Positions 32,109-40,057 of a DNA stretch of 64,000 nt are shown one piece after another. Every line of letters starts with the position of its first letter. Positions within the stretch are counted from its first letter, which is position 1. This DNA is from VRUE01 sp035693025 (GTDB lineage: Bacteria > Actinomycetota > Thermoleophilia > Solirubrobacterales > 70-9), in NCBI GenBank assembly GCA_035693025.1, contig DASSHI010000021.1, positions 8,306 through 72,305 of the forward strand, written 5' to 3'. The notes beneath the pieces are model-generated. The model saw only the letters and a list, made by a program, of their open reading frames with translations, had not been told where the DNA came from and searched no databases. The position numbers and the translations under genes are program-made.

Positions 32109-32858
32109 TCAGTCGCCCGCCAGGCGGCGCAGGTCTCGGACCAGCAACAGGTGCTTGAGGTGGCTGACCGTCGCCGCCAGGCTCTCGAGGCTCTCGAGGG
32201 CCTCCTTGCGTCGCTCCGGGTTGCGCGAGCGCAGCGAGGGCCCCAGCAGCGCTTCCAGAAGGTTCGCCTCGCGGTCGGCCGAGGAGCGGAAGACGCGCAG
32301 GTTGCGGGCCCCCACCCCGACTCGGGAGAGCTCGTTGGCGGCACGGACGATCTCGCGGTCCGTCTCATCGTAGACGGGCTTGCCGTCGCGCTTCTCGGGC
32401 TGGACGATGCCGAAGTTCTCCAGCTCGCCGATCAGCTCGTGGCGGGCGCCGGTCTCCTCGATCACCTCGTCGAGCGTCAGGTAGGCGCTCGAGGTGTTGA
32501 CGAGGATCGCCCGCCGCACCGCGCCCGCGGCAGGACGGCGGTCGGAGTTGCCACCACCGCCGAGGTCGATCTCACCGCCTGCCGCCAGCTCCTGGCGAAT
32601 CACCCTCAGAGGCAGGAACTCGTCGCGCTGCAGGCGCAGGATCGTGCGCAGGCGCTCGACGTCGGACTGGCTGTAGAGGCGGTAGCCGCCCTGGGTACGG
32701 CGCGGCGTCAAGAGCTTCTGGTCCTCGAGATAGCGGATCTTGGAGATCGAGATGTCGTCGAACTCGTTCTGCAGGATCTTGCAGACGGCGCCGATCGTCA
32801 GCGCCTTGCGCGGGCGCGAATCGCGCTGGCGAGTCTGCTGTTGCTCGGAGACGGCCAT
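32109..32858 (-). CDS. ftsR: MerR-family regulator, FtsR-like
   Basis: 249 residues. An N-terminal winged HTH of MerR type (LTIGAVCKILQ...ISISKIRYLEDQKLLTPRRTQGGYRLY) lies within residues about 20-90. A long C-terminal part has a second winged-helix-like segment (YLTLDEVIEETGA...LENFGIV) and a helical end. The order FHA protein then MerR matches garA and Rv1828/ftsR in mycobacteria, where FtsR controls ftsZ. Start supported by GGAGGGA before the ATG. Name given by synteny and domain layout. Confidence 0.8.
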   Translation of the reverse strand: MAVSEQQQTRQRDSRPRKALTIGAVCKILQNEFDDISISKIRYLEDQKLLTPRRTQGGYRLYSQSDVERLRTILRLQRDEFLPLRVIRQELAAGGEIDLGGGGNSDRRPAAGAVRRAILVNTSSAYLTLDEVIEETGARHELIGELENFGIVQPEKRDGKPVYDETDREIVRAANELSRVGVGARNLRVFRSSADREANLLEALLGPSLRSRNPERRKEALESLESLAATVSHLKHLLLVRDLRRLAGD

Positions 32859-32868
32859 CGGGTCCCTC

Positions 32869-33342
32869 CTACTTCTCCAGGTAGCTGAGCTTGTACTTGC
32901 CGACCTGGATCTCGTCGCCGTCGGCGAGGCGGTGGGACTCGATACGGCGCCGGTTGACGTAGGTGCCGTTGAGCGAGCCGAGGTCGTCGATGTAGAAGCC
33001 GTCGCGGCGATGAACCAGCAGAGCGTGATTGCGCGAGACGGTGACGTCGTCGAGGAAGACGCCGGCATCGGGGCTGCGGCCGATGCTGACCCGGTTATCG
33101 GTCACGGTGAAGCTCTCCCCCGCCCTGCCGCCCCCGGAGCGGATCACCAGCGCGGCACCGCTCTCCTCGAGCACCTCGTCGATGTCGATCGGCTGCATCT
33201 CACCGGTTTCGTCGACCCTGTAGGTCATCGTCGTCGGCTCGTCGCCCCTCTCTTTGGGCCCGCCCAGGTAGGCACCGCACTTCTGGCAGTAGTTCGCCCC
33301 CTCGGGATTGACGAAGCCGCACTCTGGACAGTGGACAGCCAT
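32869..33342 (-). CDS. garA: FHA-domain protein, GarA/OdhI-like with zinc ribbon
   Basis: 157 residues. An N-terminal zinc ribbon (CPECGFVNPEGANYCQKC) is not part of mycobacterial GarA. Then an acidic segment with a TT pair (EPTTMTYRVDE) sits where GarA has its kinase-phosphorylated ETTS. The C-terminal FHA domain has SIGRSPDAGVFLDDVTVS, RNHALL and DLGSLNGTYVN. GarA switches off 2-oxoglutarate-consuming enzymes when unphosphorylated. Strong AGGAGGAG precedes the start. Middle gene of the rsiG-like operon. Confidence 0.85.
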   Translation of the reverse strand: MAVHCPECGFVNPEGANYCQKCGAYLGGPKERGDEPTTMTYRVDETGEMQPIDIDEVLEESGAALVIRSGGGRAGESFTVTDNRVSIGRSPDAGVFLDDVTVSRNHALLVHRRDGFYIDDLGSLNGTYVNRRRIESHRLADGDEIQVGKYKLSYLEK

Positions 33343-33357
33343 CGACTCCTCCTGGCC

Positions 33358-33633
33358 TCAGGCGGCCGCGTCGTCCTCCGGCCCGGTGGGCCGCTGGGCC
33401 TTGCCGGCGAGGATGTCGGTCAGCTGGGCGACGTCGTCGCCGGAGATCAGCGAGTCGCCGCTTTCGCGCTTGTGGCGCAGCCGATTGACGAGCTCGGCCC
33501 GCAGGATGTCGATCTTGCCGTGCAGAACCCGGCGTTTGTAGGAGATCTCGTTCTCCTCGGTGGTGAGCTTGTCGATCAGGTCCTTCAGCTCTTCGTCGCT
33601 GAGAGAACCGAGATCGGGAAAGGTGTCCTCCAT
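33358..33633 (-). CDS. RsiG-like anti-sigma factor with a single c-di-GMP-binding motif
   Basis: 91 residues, predicted helical hairpin. Residues 27-42 fit E-x3-S-x2-R-x3-[Q]-x3-D: E27, S31, R34, H38 (Gln in the Streptomyces consensus) and D42, within EENEISYKRRVLHGKID. In Streptomyces RsiG has two such motifs and holds sigma WhiG when bound to c-di-GMP; a one-motif homodimer is described from Rubrobacter. Length and one-motif layout match the latter. The start has AAGGAG. First gene of an operon with garA- and ftsR-like genes; no WhiG-like sigma gene is in the window. Confidence 0.72.
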   Translation of the reverse strand: MEDTFPDLGSLSDEELKDLIDKLTTEENEISYKRRVLHGKIDILRAELVNRLRHKRESGDSLISGDDVAQLTDILAGKAQRPTGPEDDAAA

Positions 33634-33648
33634 CTCGCTCCTTGATCG

Positions 33649-33664
33649 GGAGGCGTACGCCTCC
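33649..33664. promoter_or_regulatory. Perfect 16-bp palindrome in the rsiG-like leader
   Basis: GGAGGCGTACGCCTCC lies between the predicted transcription start (about 33676) and the ribosome-binding site of the rsiG-like gene. That position suits an operator for a dimeric regulator; it could also fold as an RNA hairpin. Confidence 0.6.
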
Positions 33665-33682
33665 GTTGGCCGCTGAGACCGG

Positions 33683-33710
33683 ATTATAGGTCGCTCAGGC
33701 CAAGGTTCAA
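33683..33710 (-). promoter_or_regulatory. Strong sigma70-type promoter of the rsiG-like operon
   Basis: Minus strand: TTGAAC (33705-33710), 16-base spacer, TATAAT (33683-33688). This is the closest match to a housekeeping promoter found here, followed by a leader of about 40 bases with a Shine-Dalgarno. Confidence 0.75.
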
Positions 33711-33724
33711 GTCTAGGTTGAAGG

Positions 33725-34378
33725 TTATCGGCCCTGGGTGCCGCCTTGCGCCTTCTGTTCGCGCACCGTCCGCACGCCTGTCCGGGCGTAGAGGACGGTG
33801 GCCAGGATGGCCAGTGCGACCCCGAGGATCAGCAGGGCGCTGGGCACCCAGCCCGCGAATACCAGGGCAAAGAAGATTCCTCCCATGGTCGGGAAGACCG
33901 AGATTCGACCGGGCCAGTTGACGGCGATCTGGACGCCGTGGCGCAGGCCGTACTGGGCCAGCGCCAGCATCGCCAGCTCGCGCGCGACGAGCAGCGCCAG
34001 CGCCCAGTGTGGCAGCAGCCCGAAGTGCCAGCAGACGACGGTGCCGGAGAGGATCGTGAGCCGGTCGATCAGCGGGTCCAGCATCGTTCCGAGGCGGCTG
34101 TACTGGCCGGTCGCCCGGGCGAGGAAGCCGTCGAGGTAGTCGCCGGCGGCGATCAGCCAGAAGATCGTCGCCGAGGCGACGCTGCGCCCGTCGCCCGATT
34201 CGAAGGCCAGATAGAGGAACACCGGCAGGCCGGCGAGGCGCAGGTAGCCGACCAGGTTTGGCAGCGTCCATGGATTGAGAGGTTCCCCCTCCTGCGTCTG
34301 GCGGGGCGGCGGCCCGCTGCGATCGAGCCCGAAGAGGCGGCGGATGCGGCCGCGGCCGAAGGGGGCCGCGTCAGCCAT
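33725..34378 (-). CDS. CDP-alcohol phosphatidyltransferase (PgsA-like)
   Basis: 217 residues, about five membrane helices. The family signature D-G-x2-A-R-x8-G-x3-D-x3-D is complete in DYLDGFLARATGQYSRLG followed by TMLDPLIDRL. It transfers an alcohol phosphate (glycerol-3-phosphate or inositol phosphate) to a CMP-activated diacylglycerol; which one cannot be told. The ATG overlaps the proS stop by 8 bases, so it is translated with proS. The basic N-terminal 40 residues are not conserved. Confidence 0.85.
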   Translation of the reverse strand: MADAAPFGRGRIRRLFGLDRSGPPPRQTQEGEPLNPWTLPNLVGYLRLAGLPVFLYLAFESGDGRSVASATIFWLIAAGDYLDGFLARATGQYSRLGTMLDPLIDRLTILSGTVVCWHFGLLPHWALALLVARELAMLALAQYGLRHGVQIAVNWPGRISVFPTMGGIFFALVFAGWVPSALLILGVALAILATVLYARTGVRTVREQKAQGGTQGR

Positions 34379-36059
34379 CCTCGCCCTGAAGCAGGGCGAG
34401 GGCCCGCTCGGCGGCCTCGCCGACCGGCAGCTCGTGCTCGGCGCCGCCGGCGCGCTCGCTCGCCTCGACCACGCCGTTTGCCAGCCCACGCCGGCCGACG
34501 ACGACGCGCAGCGGGCAGCCGAGCAGCTCGGCGTCGGTCAGCTTCTCGCCGGGGCCGGCGTCACGGTCGTCGTAGAGAACCTCCGCCCCCCGCTGCCGCA
34601 GATCCTCGTACAGCGCGTCGGCGGCCCCGCGCTCGTCCTCGCCCGCCTTGGCCAGGGAGACGAGTTGAACCTGCCAGGGGGCGAGGGCGGGGGGCCAGAC
34701 GATGCCGCGCTCGTCGGCGCGCTGCTCGATCGCCGCGGCGACGATCCGCGCCGGGCCGATCCCGTAAGAGCCCATCACGATAGGTCGCTCGACGCCGCTC
34801 TCGTCCAGGTAGGTCGCGCCGAGCGGCTCCGAGTAGCGGGTGCCGAGCTTGAAGATGTTGCCGATCTCGATCGCCGGCTCGATCTCGATCGTGCCGCCGC
34901 CGGGCGCGACGTCGCCGGCCTCGACCGTGCGCACGTCGATCTCCTCGAATGCGAAGTCCCGGCCGGGTCGCACGCCGCGCAGATGGGTGTCGGCCCGGTT
35001 GGCGCCGCTGACGAACGAGTCGCCCTGGATCGCCGCATCCTTGTAGACCGGAAGCTCGACGCCGACGGGGCCGACGAAGCCGACCGGGCCGAGCGCCGTC
35101 TCGATCTCCTCAGCGCCTGCCGGCCGACAGTCGGCGCCGAGCGCATTGCGCAGCTTGACCTCGTTGAGGCGATGGTCCCCGCGCAGCAGGACGAGGACCA
35201 TGCCGCGGCCCTCGACCACCACCGGCATCGCCTTGATCAGCGCGCCCGGTGCGACGCCGAGCGAGCCGGAGACCTCCTCGACCGTCGTCAGGCCCGGGGT
35301 GGCGACCTCCTCGGGAGCGTCGAGCGCCGGCGGCAGCTCGACGGGCTGCGCCTGCGCCGAGGCGATCTCGACGTTGGCGGCGTAGCCGGGCGCCAGGGCG
35401 ACCTCGTTCTCCCCGGCCGGGCATGGAGCCATGTACTCGTGCGCCCCGGAGCCGCCCATCATGCCGACGTCGGACTCGACTCGGTACCAGTGCAGGCCGC
35501 AGCGGTCGAAGATCCGCTCGTAGGCGCCGCTCTGCAGCTCGTAGGAGCGCGCCAGGCCCTCCTCGTCGCGATCGAAGGAGTAGGCGTCCTTCATCGTGAA
35601 CTCGCGCGTGCGCAGTACGCCGGCGCGGGGGCGCGGCTCGTCGCGCTCCTTGGTCTGGATGTGGAAGAGCATCAGCGGCAGGTCCCGGTATGAGCGCACC
35701 TCGCGCGCGACGTGGTGGGTGACGCACTCCTCGTGCGTTATCGCCAGGACCATCGGCGCTCCCCTGCGATCCTCGAGCTTGAACAGCTCGTCGATCGCGT
35801 AGCGGCCGGTCTGCTTCCAGAGCTCGGCCGGCTGCAGGACCGGCATCAGCATCTCCTGGCAGCCGATTCCCTCCATCTCCTCGCGCAGGATCGCCTCGAC
35901 CTTGCGCTGGACCCGCCACCCGGCAGGCAGGTAGGTCCACAGCCCGGCTCCCAGCTGCCGGATCAGTCCCGCCCGCACCATCAACTTATGGGACGCCGCC
36001 TCGGCGTCCGAAGGGGGGTCCTTCAGCGTTGGCAAAAACGTTTGGCTGAGGCGCGTCAC
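34371..36059 (-). CDS. proS: Prolyl-tRNA synthetase, bacterial type
   Basis: 562 residues. The class II core contains RAGLIRQLGAGLWTYLPAG, REFTMKDAYSFD and GSYGIGPAR. An inserted editing domain of YbaK type lies in the middle (LRGDHRLNEVKLRNAL), and a C-terminal anticodon-binding domain closes the protein. I prefer the GTG at 36059: the conserved TRLSQTFLPTLK follows and a TAGGTT box is 7 bases upstream. A GTG at 36077 overlaps that box and would add six residues. Confidence 0.95.
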   Translation of the reverse strand: MTRLSQTFLPTLKDPPSDAEAASHKLMVRAGLIRQLGAGLWTYLPAGWRVQRKVEAILREEMEGIGCQEMLMPVLQPAELWKQTGRYAIDELFKLEDRRGAPMVLAITHEECVTHHVAREVRSYRDLPLMLFHIQTKERDEPRPRAGVLRTREFTMKDAYSFDRDEEGLARSYELQSGAYERIFDRCGLHWYRVESDVGMMGGSGAHEYMAPCPAGENEVALAPGYAANVEIASAQAQPVELPPALDAPEEVATPGLTTVEEVSGSLGVAPGALIKAMPVVVEGRGMVLVLLRGDHRLNEVKLRNALGADCRPAGAEEIETALGPVGFVGPVGVELPVYKDAAIQGDSFVSGANRADTHLRGVRPGRDFAFEEIDVRTVEAGDVAPGGGTIEIEPAIEIGNIFKLGTRYSEPLGATYLDESGVERPIVMGSYGIGPARIVAAAIEQRADERGIVWPPALAPWQVQLVSLAKAGEDERGAADALYEDLRQRGAEVLYDDRDAGPGEKLTDAELLGCPLRVVVGRRGLANGVVEASERAGGAEHELPVGEAAERALALLQGEDG

Positions 36060-36066
36060 TGGGGGA

Positions 36067-36072
36067 AACCTA
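36067..36072 (-). promoter_or_regulatory. Candidate -10 box of proS
   Basis: TAGGTT on the minus strand, 7 bases before the GTG at 36059; helps decide the proS start. Confidence 0.45.
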
Positions 36073-36132
36073 TCCACTAGTAGAGCGGATGGCTGTGAAC
36101 AACGCGTCTCGCGGCGGGCGGCGGCGGCGCGT

Positions 36133-37386
36133 CTACGCCCTGGTGAAGCGGCGCCCCGCGGTCGGAGAAGCCTCCTCGTCGAGCAGGACCTTGTCCGACT
36201 CGCCCTTTTCGACCGCTTCCTTCTCCATCTGGGCGATCTTCTCGGGGGTCAGTTCGCCGGCGTTTTCCTCCTCGATCTTGGCCAGCCAGGCCGCGCCCTC
36301 GCGCGACTTCGCCTCGTCGACCTCGACCCTGCCGCGGTCGAGGGACTTGTCGATCTCCTCGAACAGCGTGTCGACCAGGGTCGCCTGCGGCACCTTCCGC
36401 AGTGGCTTGCCGTGGGCGAAGATCAGGCCCTCGTTCTTGGCGCCGGCGATGCCGAAGTCGGCGTGGCTGGCCTCGCCGATGCCGTTCACGGCGCAGCCGA
36501 GCACGGCGACCTCGACCGGCTCGGCATAGCCTTCCAGCCGCTGCTCGATTTCGGCGACGACTGAGTCCATGTCGAACTGCAGGCGGCCGCAGGTCGGGCA
36601 GGCGATCAGCACCGGGCCGCGCTCGCGCAGCTGCAGCGCCTTGAGGATCTCCCAGGCGACCTTGACCTCCTCCTCGGCGTGGAAGGTCGAGAGGCTGATC
36701 CGGATCGTGTCGCCGATCCCGTCGGCGAGCAGGGTGCCGAGGCCGACCGAGGATTTGAGCGCGCCGGACCATTTGGTCCCCGCCTCGGTGATGCCGAGGT
36801 GCAGCGGGTAGGGGATCTTCTCGGAGAGCAGTCGGTTGGCGGCGATCGTGTTGGGCACGTTGGTCGACTTGATCGAGACCTTGAAGTCTTCGAAGCGCAG
36901 GCCCTCCATCAGCTCGACGAACTCGACCGCGGCGGCGACCAGCGCCTCGACAGGGGCCTCGCGCTCGAGCTCGTGCAGGTGCTTGGGCAGCGAGCCCGAG
37001 TTGACCCCGATCCGCATCGGCACGCCGGCCGCCGTCGCCTTCTCGGCCACTTCGGCGACTTTCTCGCGGCCGCCGATGTTGCCGGGATTGAGGCGGATGC
37101 AGTGCGCGCCGGCGTCGATCGCCTTCAGAGCCAGCGTGTGGTTGAAGTGGATGTCGGCGATCACCGGGATCGGGGATTCCCTGACGATCGTCTTCAGCGC
37201 CTCGACGTCCTTCTCGCGCGGCACCGCCACGCGCACGATGTCCGCCCCCGCCTCGGCGACCGTGCGAATCTGCTCCATCGTCGCGGCCAGGTTGGCGGTC
37301 TCGGTCTTGGTCATCGTCTGCACCGCGACCGGCGCCCCACCGCCGATCGGCACCTTGCCGACGAATATCTGCCGCTTGGAAGCCAT
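36133..37386 (-). CDS. ispG: 4-hydroxy-3-methylbut-2-enyl diphosphate synthase IspG
   Basis: 417 residues. Penultimate enzyme of the MEP isoprenoid pathway, converting MEcPP to HMBPP with a 4Fe-4S cluster. Three cluster Cys are visible: ACPTCGRLQFD and GCAVNGIGEASHAD; the TIM-barrel part has QTMTKTETAN and RLNPGNIGG. A C-terminal charged extension of about 70 residues (EIDKSLDRGRV onward) is longer than usual. dxr of the same pathway is at 42978-44123. Confidence 0.95.
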   Translation of the reverse strand: MASKRQIFVGKVPIGGGAPVAVQTMTKTETANLAATMEQIRTVAEAGADIVRVAVPREKDVEALKTIVRESPIPVIADIHFNHTLALKAIDAGAHCIRLNPGNIGGREKVAEVAEKATAAGVPMRIGVNSGSLPKHLHELEREAPVEALVAAAVEFVELMEGLRFEDFKVSIKSTNVPNTIAANRLLSEKIPYPLHLGITEAGTKWSGALKSSVGLGTLLADGIGDTIRISLSTFHAEEEVKVAWEILKALQLRERGPVLIACPTCGRLQFDMDSVVAEIEQRLEGYAEPVEVAVLGCAVNGIGEASHADFGIAGAKNEGLIFAHGKPLRKVPQATLVDTLFEEIDKSLDRGRVEVDEAKSREGAAWLAKIEEENAGELTPEKIAQMEKEAVEKGESDKVLLDEEASPTAGRRFTRA

Positions 37387-37392
37387 ATCGGG

Positions 37393-37398
37393 AGCGTA
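37393..37398 (-). promoter_or_regulatory. Candidate -10 box of ispG
   Basis: TACGCT on the minus strand, 6 bases before the ATG; same hexamer as at hisF. Confidence 0.4.
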
Positions 37399-37460
37399 GC
37401 GGTAAGGGTTCTCCAGGCAGTTTGAACCCCGCCGGGCGGGGCTCCGTATGCAATAAACGG

Positions 37461-39107
37461 ATGGGTACTGGAGGCCGCGGAAGGGGGACGCCGTTTCGCC
37501 CGGGAGGGCGGGTTGGCTTTGTCCTGCCCCTGCTTGCGAGCGCCGCGACGCTGCTCTTCTTCGCGCCGCCGGCCCAGGCGACCTTCCACCTGATCAAAAT
37601 CCGCGAGGTCTACGCGGGCCAGAACGACGACAGCTACGTCGAGCTGCAGATGTACGCCGGCGGCCAGTCGTTTCTCGGCGGCCACGCGATGAAGCTGTAC
37701 AACGCGGCCGGCACGCTGATCCATACCTCGACCTTCTCCGCCGGGGTGGCCAACTCGGCAAACCAGCAGACCGTCTTGATCGGTGACACCAACGTCCAGG
37801 CCGCATTCGGCGTCGCCCCCGACCTCCTCGACTCGGGCCTCGCCGTCCCGGCGGCCGGCGGGGCCGCCTGCTGGAACGCGGGCGGGATTCCTGCTGACTG
37901 CGTCGCCTGGGGGAATTTCAGCGGCGCGGCCGCGCTGCATACCGCGACCGGCACCAGCGCCGGGTCGCCGGCCTCGCCGGGCGGCATCACGGTCGGCAAG
38001 GCGATCCGCCGCAAGATCAGCCCCGGCTGCCCCACCCTGCTCGAGGAAGACGACGACACCGACGACAGTGCCACCGACTTCGAAGAGGTCACCCCGGCCC
38101 CGCGCAACGACAACAGCGCGATCGTCGAGTCGGTTTGCGCCGGCGTTCCCAACACTGCGATAGACGACCGGCCCGCTGCCAACTCGAACAGCACCGAAGC
38201 CGAATTCACCTACGAAGCGCCCGGTGCCACGAGCTATGAATGCAGGCTCGACGGCGCCGTCTTCTCCGCCTGTGCGGCGGGTGGCCCCCAGGCCTATAGC
38301 GGCCTCGCCGACGGCACGCACACCTTCCAGGTTCGGGGCGTCAACGCATCCGGACCGGATCCCACTCCCGCTTCCTACAGCTGGACGGTCGACACGGTCG
38401 CGCCGGGAGCGACCATCGACGTCCACCCGGCCGATCCGAGCCCTGGCACCTCGGCGGCATTCGGCTTTCACGCCAGCGAGAGCGGCTCCACTTTTGAATG
38501 CAGCCTGGTCCAGGAAGGCGAAGCCGACCTGTTCTCGTCCTGCAGCTCGACGAAGACCTACACGAAGCTCGCGGACGGGAGGTTCGTCTTCGCGGTGCGC
38601 GCCAGGGACAAAGCGGGCAACCAGGGCGCGGCGACGACGTTTGCCTGGACGGTCGACAACTCGCTCGCGGACACCACCCCGCCCGAGACCACGATCGTCG
38701 CGTCCCCCGCCGATCCGAGCGACAGCCCGACCGCATCGTTCGCATATGCCTCTAACGAGCCGGGCTCGAGCTTCGAATGCAGCCTCGACGGAGCGGAATT
38801 CGCGAGCTGCCCGAGCGGGGGGATCGCTTACACGGACCTGGCCGACGGCACGCATTCCTTCCGCGTCAGGGCGATCGATCCGAGCGGCAACGTCGACCCC
38901 ACCCCCGCCGGTTACACGTTCACCGTCGTGCTGCCGGCACCCACGAGCCCACCCCCCAGCAGTGGCGAGCCCTCTCCGGCCCCGCCGCCTCTTGCCAGCA
39001 GCCCGGCGGTCAAGCCCCGTCCGCATCGTCGCCATCGTCGTCGCCACCGCCACCGCCATGGCCACCATGGTCGCCACCATCCCCGTCATCGAGGTCACGG
39101 CCGGTGA
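37461..39107 (+). CDS. Secreted protein with lamin-tail-like domain, three Ig-like repeats and His/Arg-rich tail
   Basis: 548 residues. Signal peptide (VGFVLPLLASAATLLFFAPPAQA), then a domain of about 200 residues beginning ATFHLIKIREVYAG (possibly lamin-tail-like). Three Ig-like repeats of about 85 residues follow, each with an FxCxLDG...C pair and an LADGTHxFxVRxxDxxGN end. The C-terminus is Pro-rich, then about 25 residues that are almost only His, Arg and Gly, perhaps metal- or polyanion-binding. Function unknown. GTGA overlap with the next gene, a paralogue. ATG chosen because the signal peptide follows. Confidence 0.82.
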   Translation: MGTGGRGRGTPFRPGGRVGFVLPLLASAATLLFFAPPAQATFHLIKIREVYAGQNDDSYVELQMYAGGQSFLGGHAMKLYNAAGTLIHTSTFSAGVANSANQQTVLIGDTNVQAAFGVAPDLLDSGLAVPAAGGAACWNAGGIPADCVAWGNFSGAAALHTATGTSAGSPASPGGITVGKAIRRKISPGCPTLLEEDDDTDDSATDFEEVTPAPRNDNSAIVESVCAGVPNTAIDDRPAANSNSTEAEFTYEAPGATSYECRLDGAVFSACAAGGPQAYSGLADGTHTFQVRGVNASGPDPTPASYSWTVDTVAPGATIDVHPADPSPGTSAAFGFHASESGSTFECSLVQEGEADLFSSCSSTKTYTKLADGRFVFAVRARDKAGNQGAATTFAWTVDNSLADTTPPETTIVASPADPSDSPTASFAYASNEPGSSFECSLDGAEFASCPSGGIAYTDLADGTHSFRVRAIDPSGNVDPTPAGYTFTVVLPAPTSPPPSSGEPSPAPPPLASSPAVKPRPHRRHRRRHRHRHGHHGRHHPRHRGHGR

Positions 39108-40057
39108 GGCGTCGGCTCCGTCGGGCGATCTCATCCACCCTGGCGGTGGCGCTGCTTGCCGTCGTCCTGCCGACGGGAGCGGCGGCGACCTTTCACCTGA
39201 TGCGGATCCGCGAGGTCTATCCCGGGTCCGCGGCCGCACCGGCCGCCGAGTACGTCGAGCTGCAGATGTTCGAAAGCGGCCAGAACTTCGTCGGCGGGCA
39301 CATCCTTCGCACCTATGACGCGAGCGGGTCCCTGGTCACGGCAAACACCCTCTCCGCCGATGTGCCCGACGGGGGCGACCAGCGCACCGTTCTGCTCACG
39401 AGCCCCGAGGCAGAGGCGCAGTTCGGCGTGCAGGGGGACGAGGCCCTGATGCCGTCGGGCCAGCTCGACCCGTCCGGCGGGGCCGTCTGCTGGGAATCGC
39501 TCGACTGCGTCTCCTGGGGCGACTTCGCCGGCTCCCTCCCCTCGCCATCCGGGTCGCCCGCGGATCCGACCGGCATCCCGGACGGGATGGCGCTGCGGCG
39601 CTCGATCGCCTCACATTGTGGAACGCTGCTCGAGGAAGGCGACGACACCGACGACAGCTTCGCCGACTTCGCCGACGCCTTTCCTTCGCCGCGAGCGAAC
39701 TCGGCGACCCCGGCCGAGCACGCCTGCACTGCACAGACCGGGCCCGGGAGCCTCGAACCCGAAGCAGGCCAGGGCGGAAGCCGACAGGGTCGAGTCCGGC
39801 CGCAGACGACGATCCGCAAGCACCCTCCCCGCCGCGATGCCGACCGCACGCCCACCTTCCGCTTCGCCTCCGACACCGCCGGCGCGACCTATCGCTGCAA
39901 GCTGGACGACAGGCCCTACGCACCCTGTCGCTCGCCCTTCACGTCGCGGCGTCTCGCCTTTGGCCGTCACGTCTTCAGGGTCAAGGCCAAGGCGCCCGGC
40001 GGCGAATCGGACCCCTCCCCTGCGACCTACCGCTTCAGGGTCGTTCACCCCTCGTAG
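39104..40057 (+). CDS. Secreted paralogue of the preceding protein, one Ig-like repeat
   Basis: 317 residues. Signal peptide (ISSTLAVALLAVVLPTGAAA) followed by ATFHLMRIREVYPG, clearly related to the N-terminal domain of the gene before it (YVELQM...GQNFVGGH, CVSWGDFAG, LEEGDDTDDSFADF). It keeps one Ig-like repeat with a Cys pair and lacks the His/Arg tail. Tandem duplication followed by loss or gain of repeats is inferred. Start set by GTGA overlap. The 3' end overlaps fadD (convergent) by 13 bases. Confidence 0.8.
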   Translation: MRRRLRRAISSTLAVALLAVVLPTGAAATFHLMRIREVYPGSAAAPAAEYVELQMFESGQNFVGGHILRTYDASGSLVTANTLSADVPDGGDQRTVLLTSPEAEAQFGVQGDEALMPSGQLDPSGGAVCWESLDCVSWGDFAGSLPSPSGSPADPTGIPDGMALRRSIASHCGTLLEEGDDTDDSFADFADAFPSPRANSATPAEHACTAQTGPGSLEPEAGQGGSRQGRVRPQTTIRKHPPRRDADRTPTFRFASDTAGATYRCKLDDRPYAPCRSPFTSRRLAFGRHVFRVKAKAPGGESDPSPATYRFRVVHPS

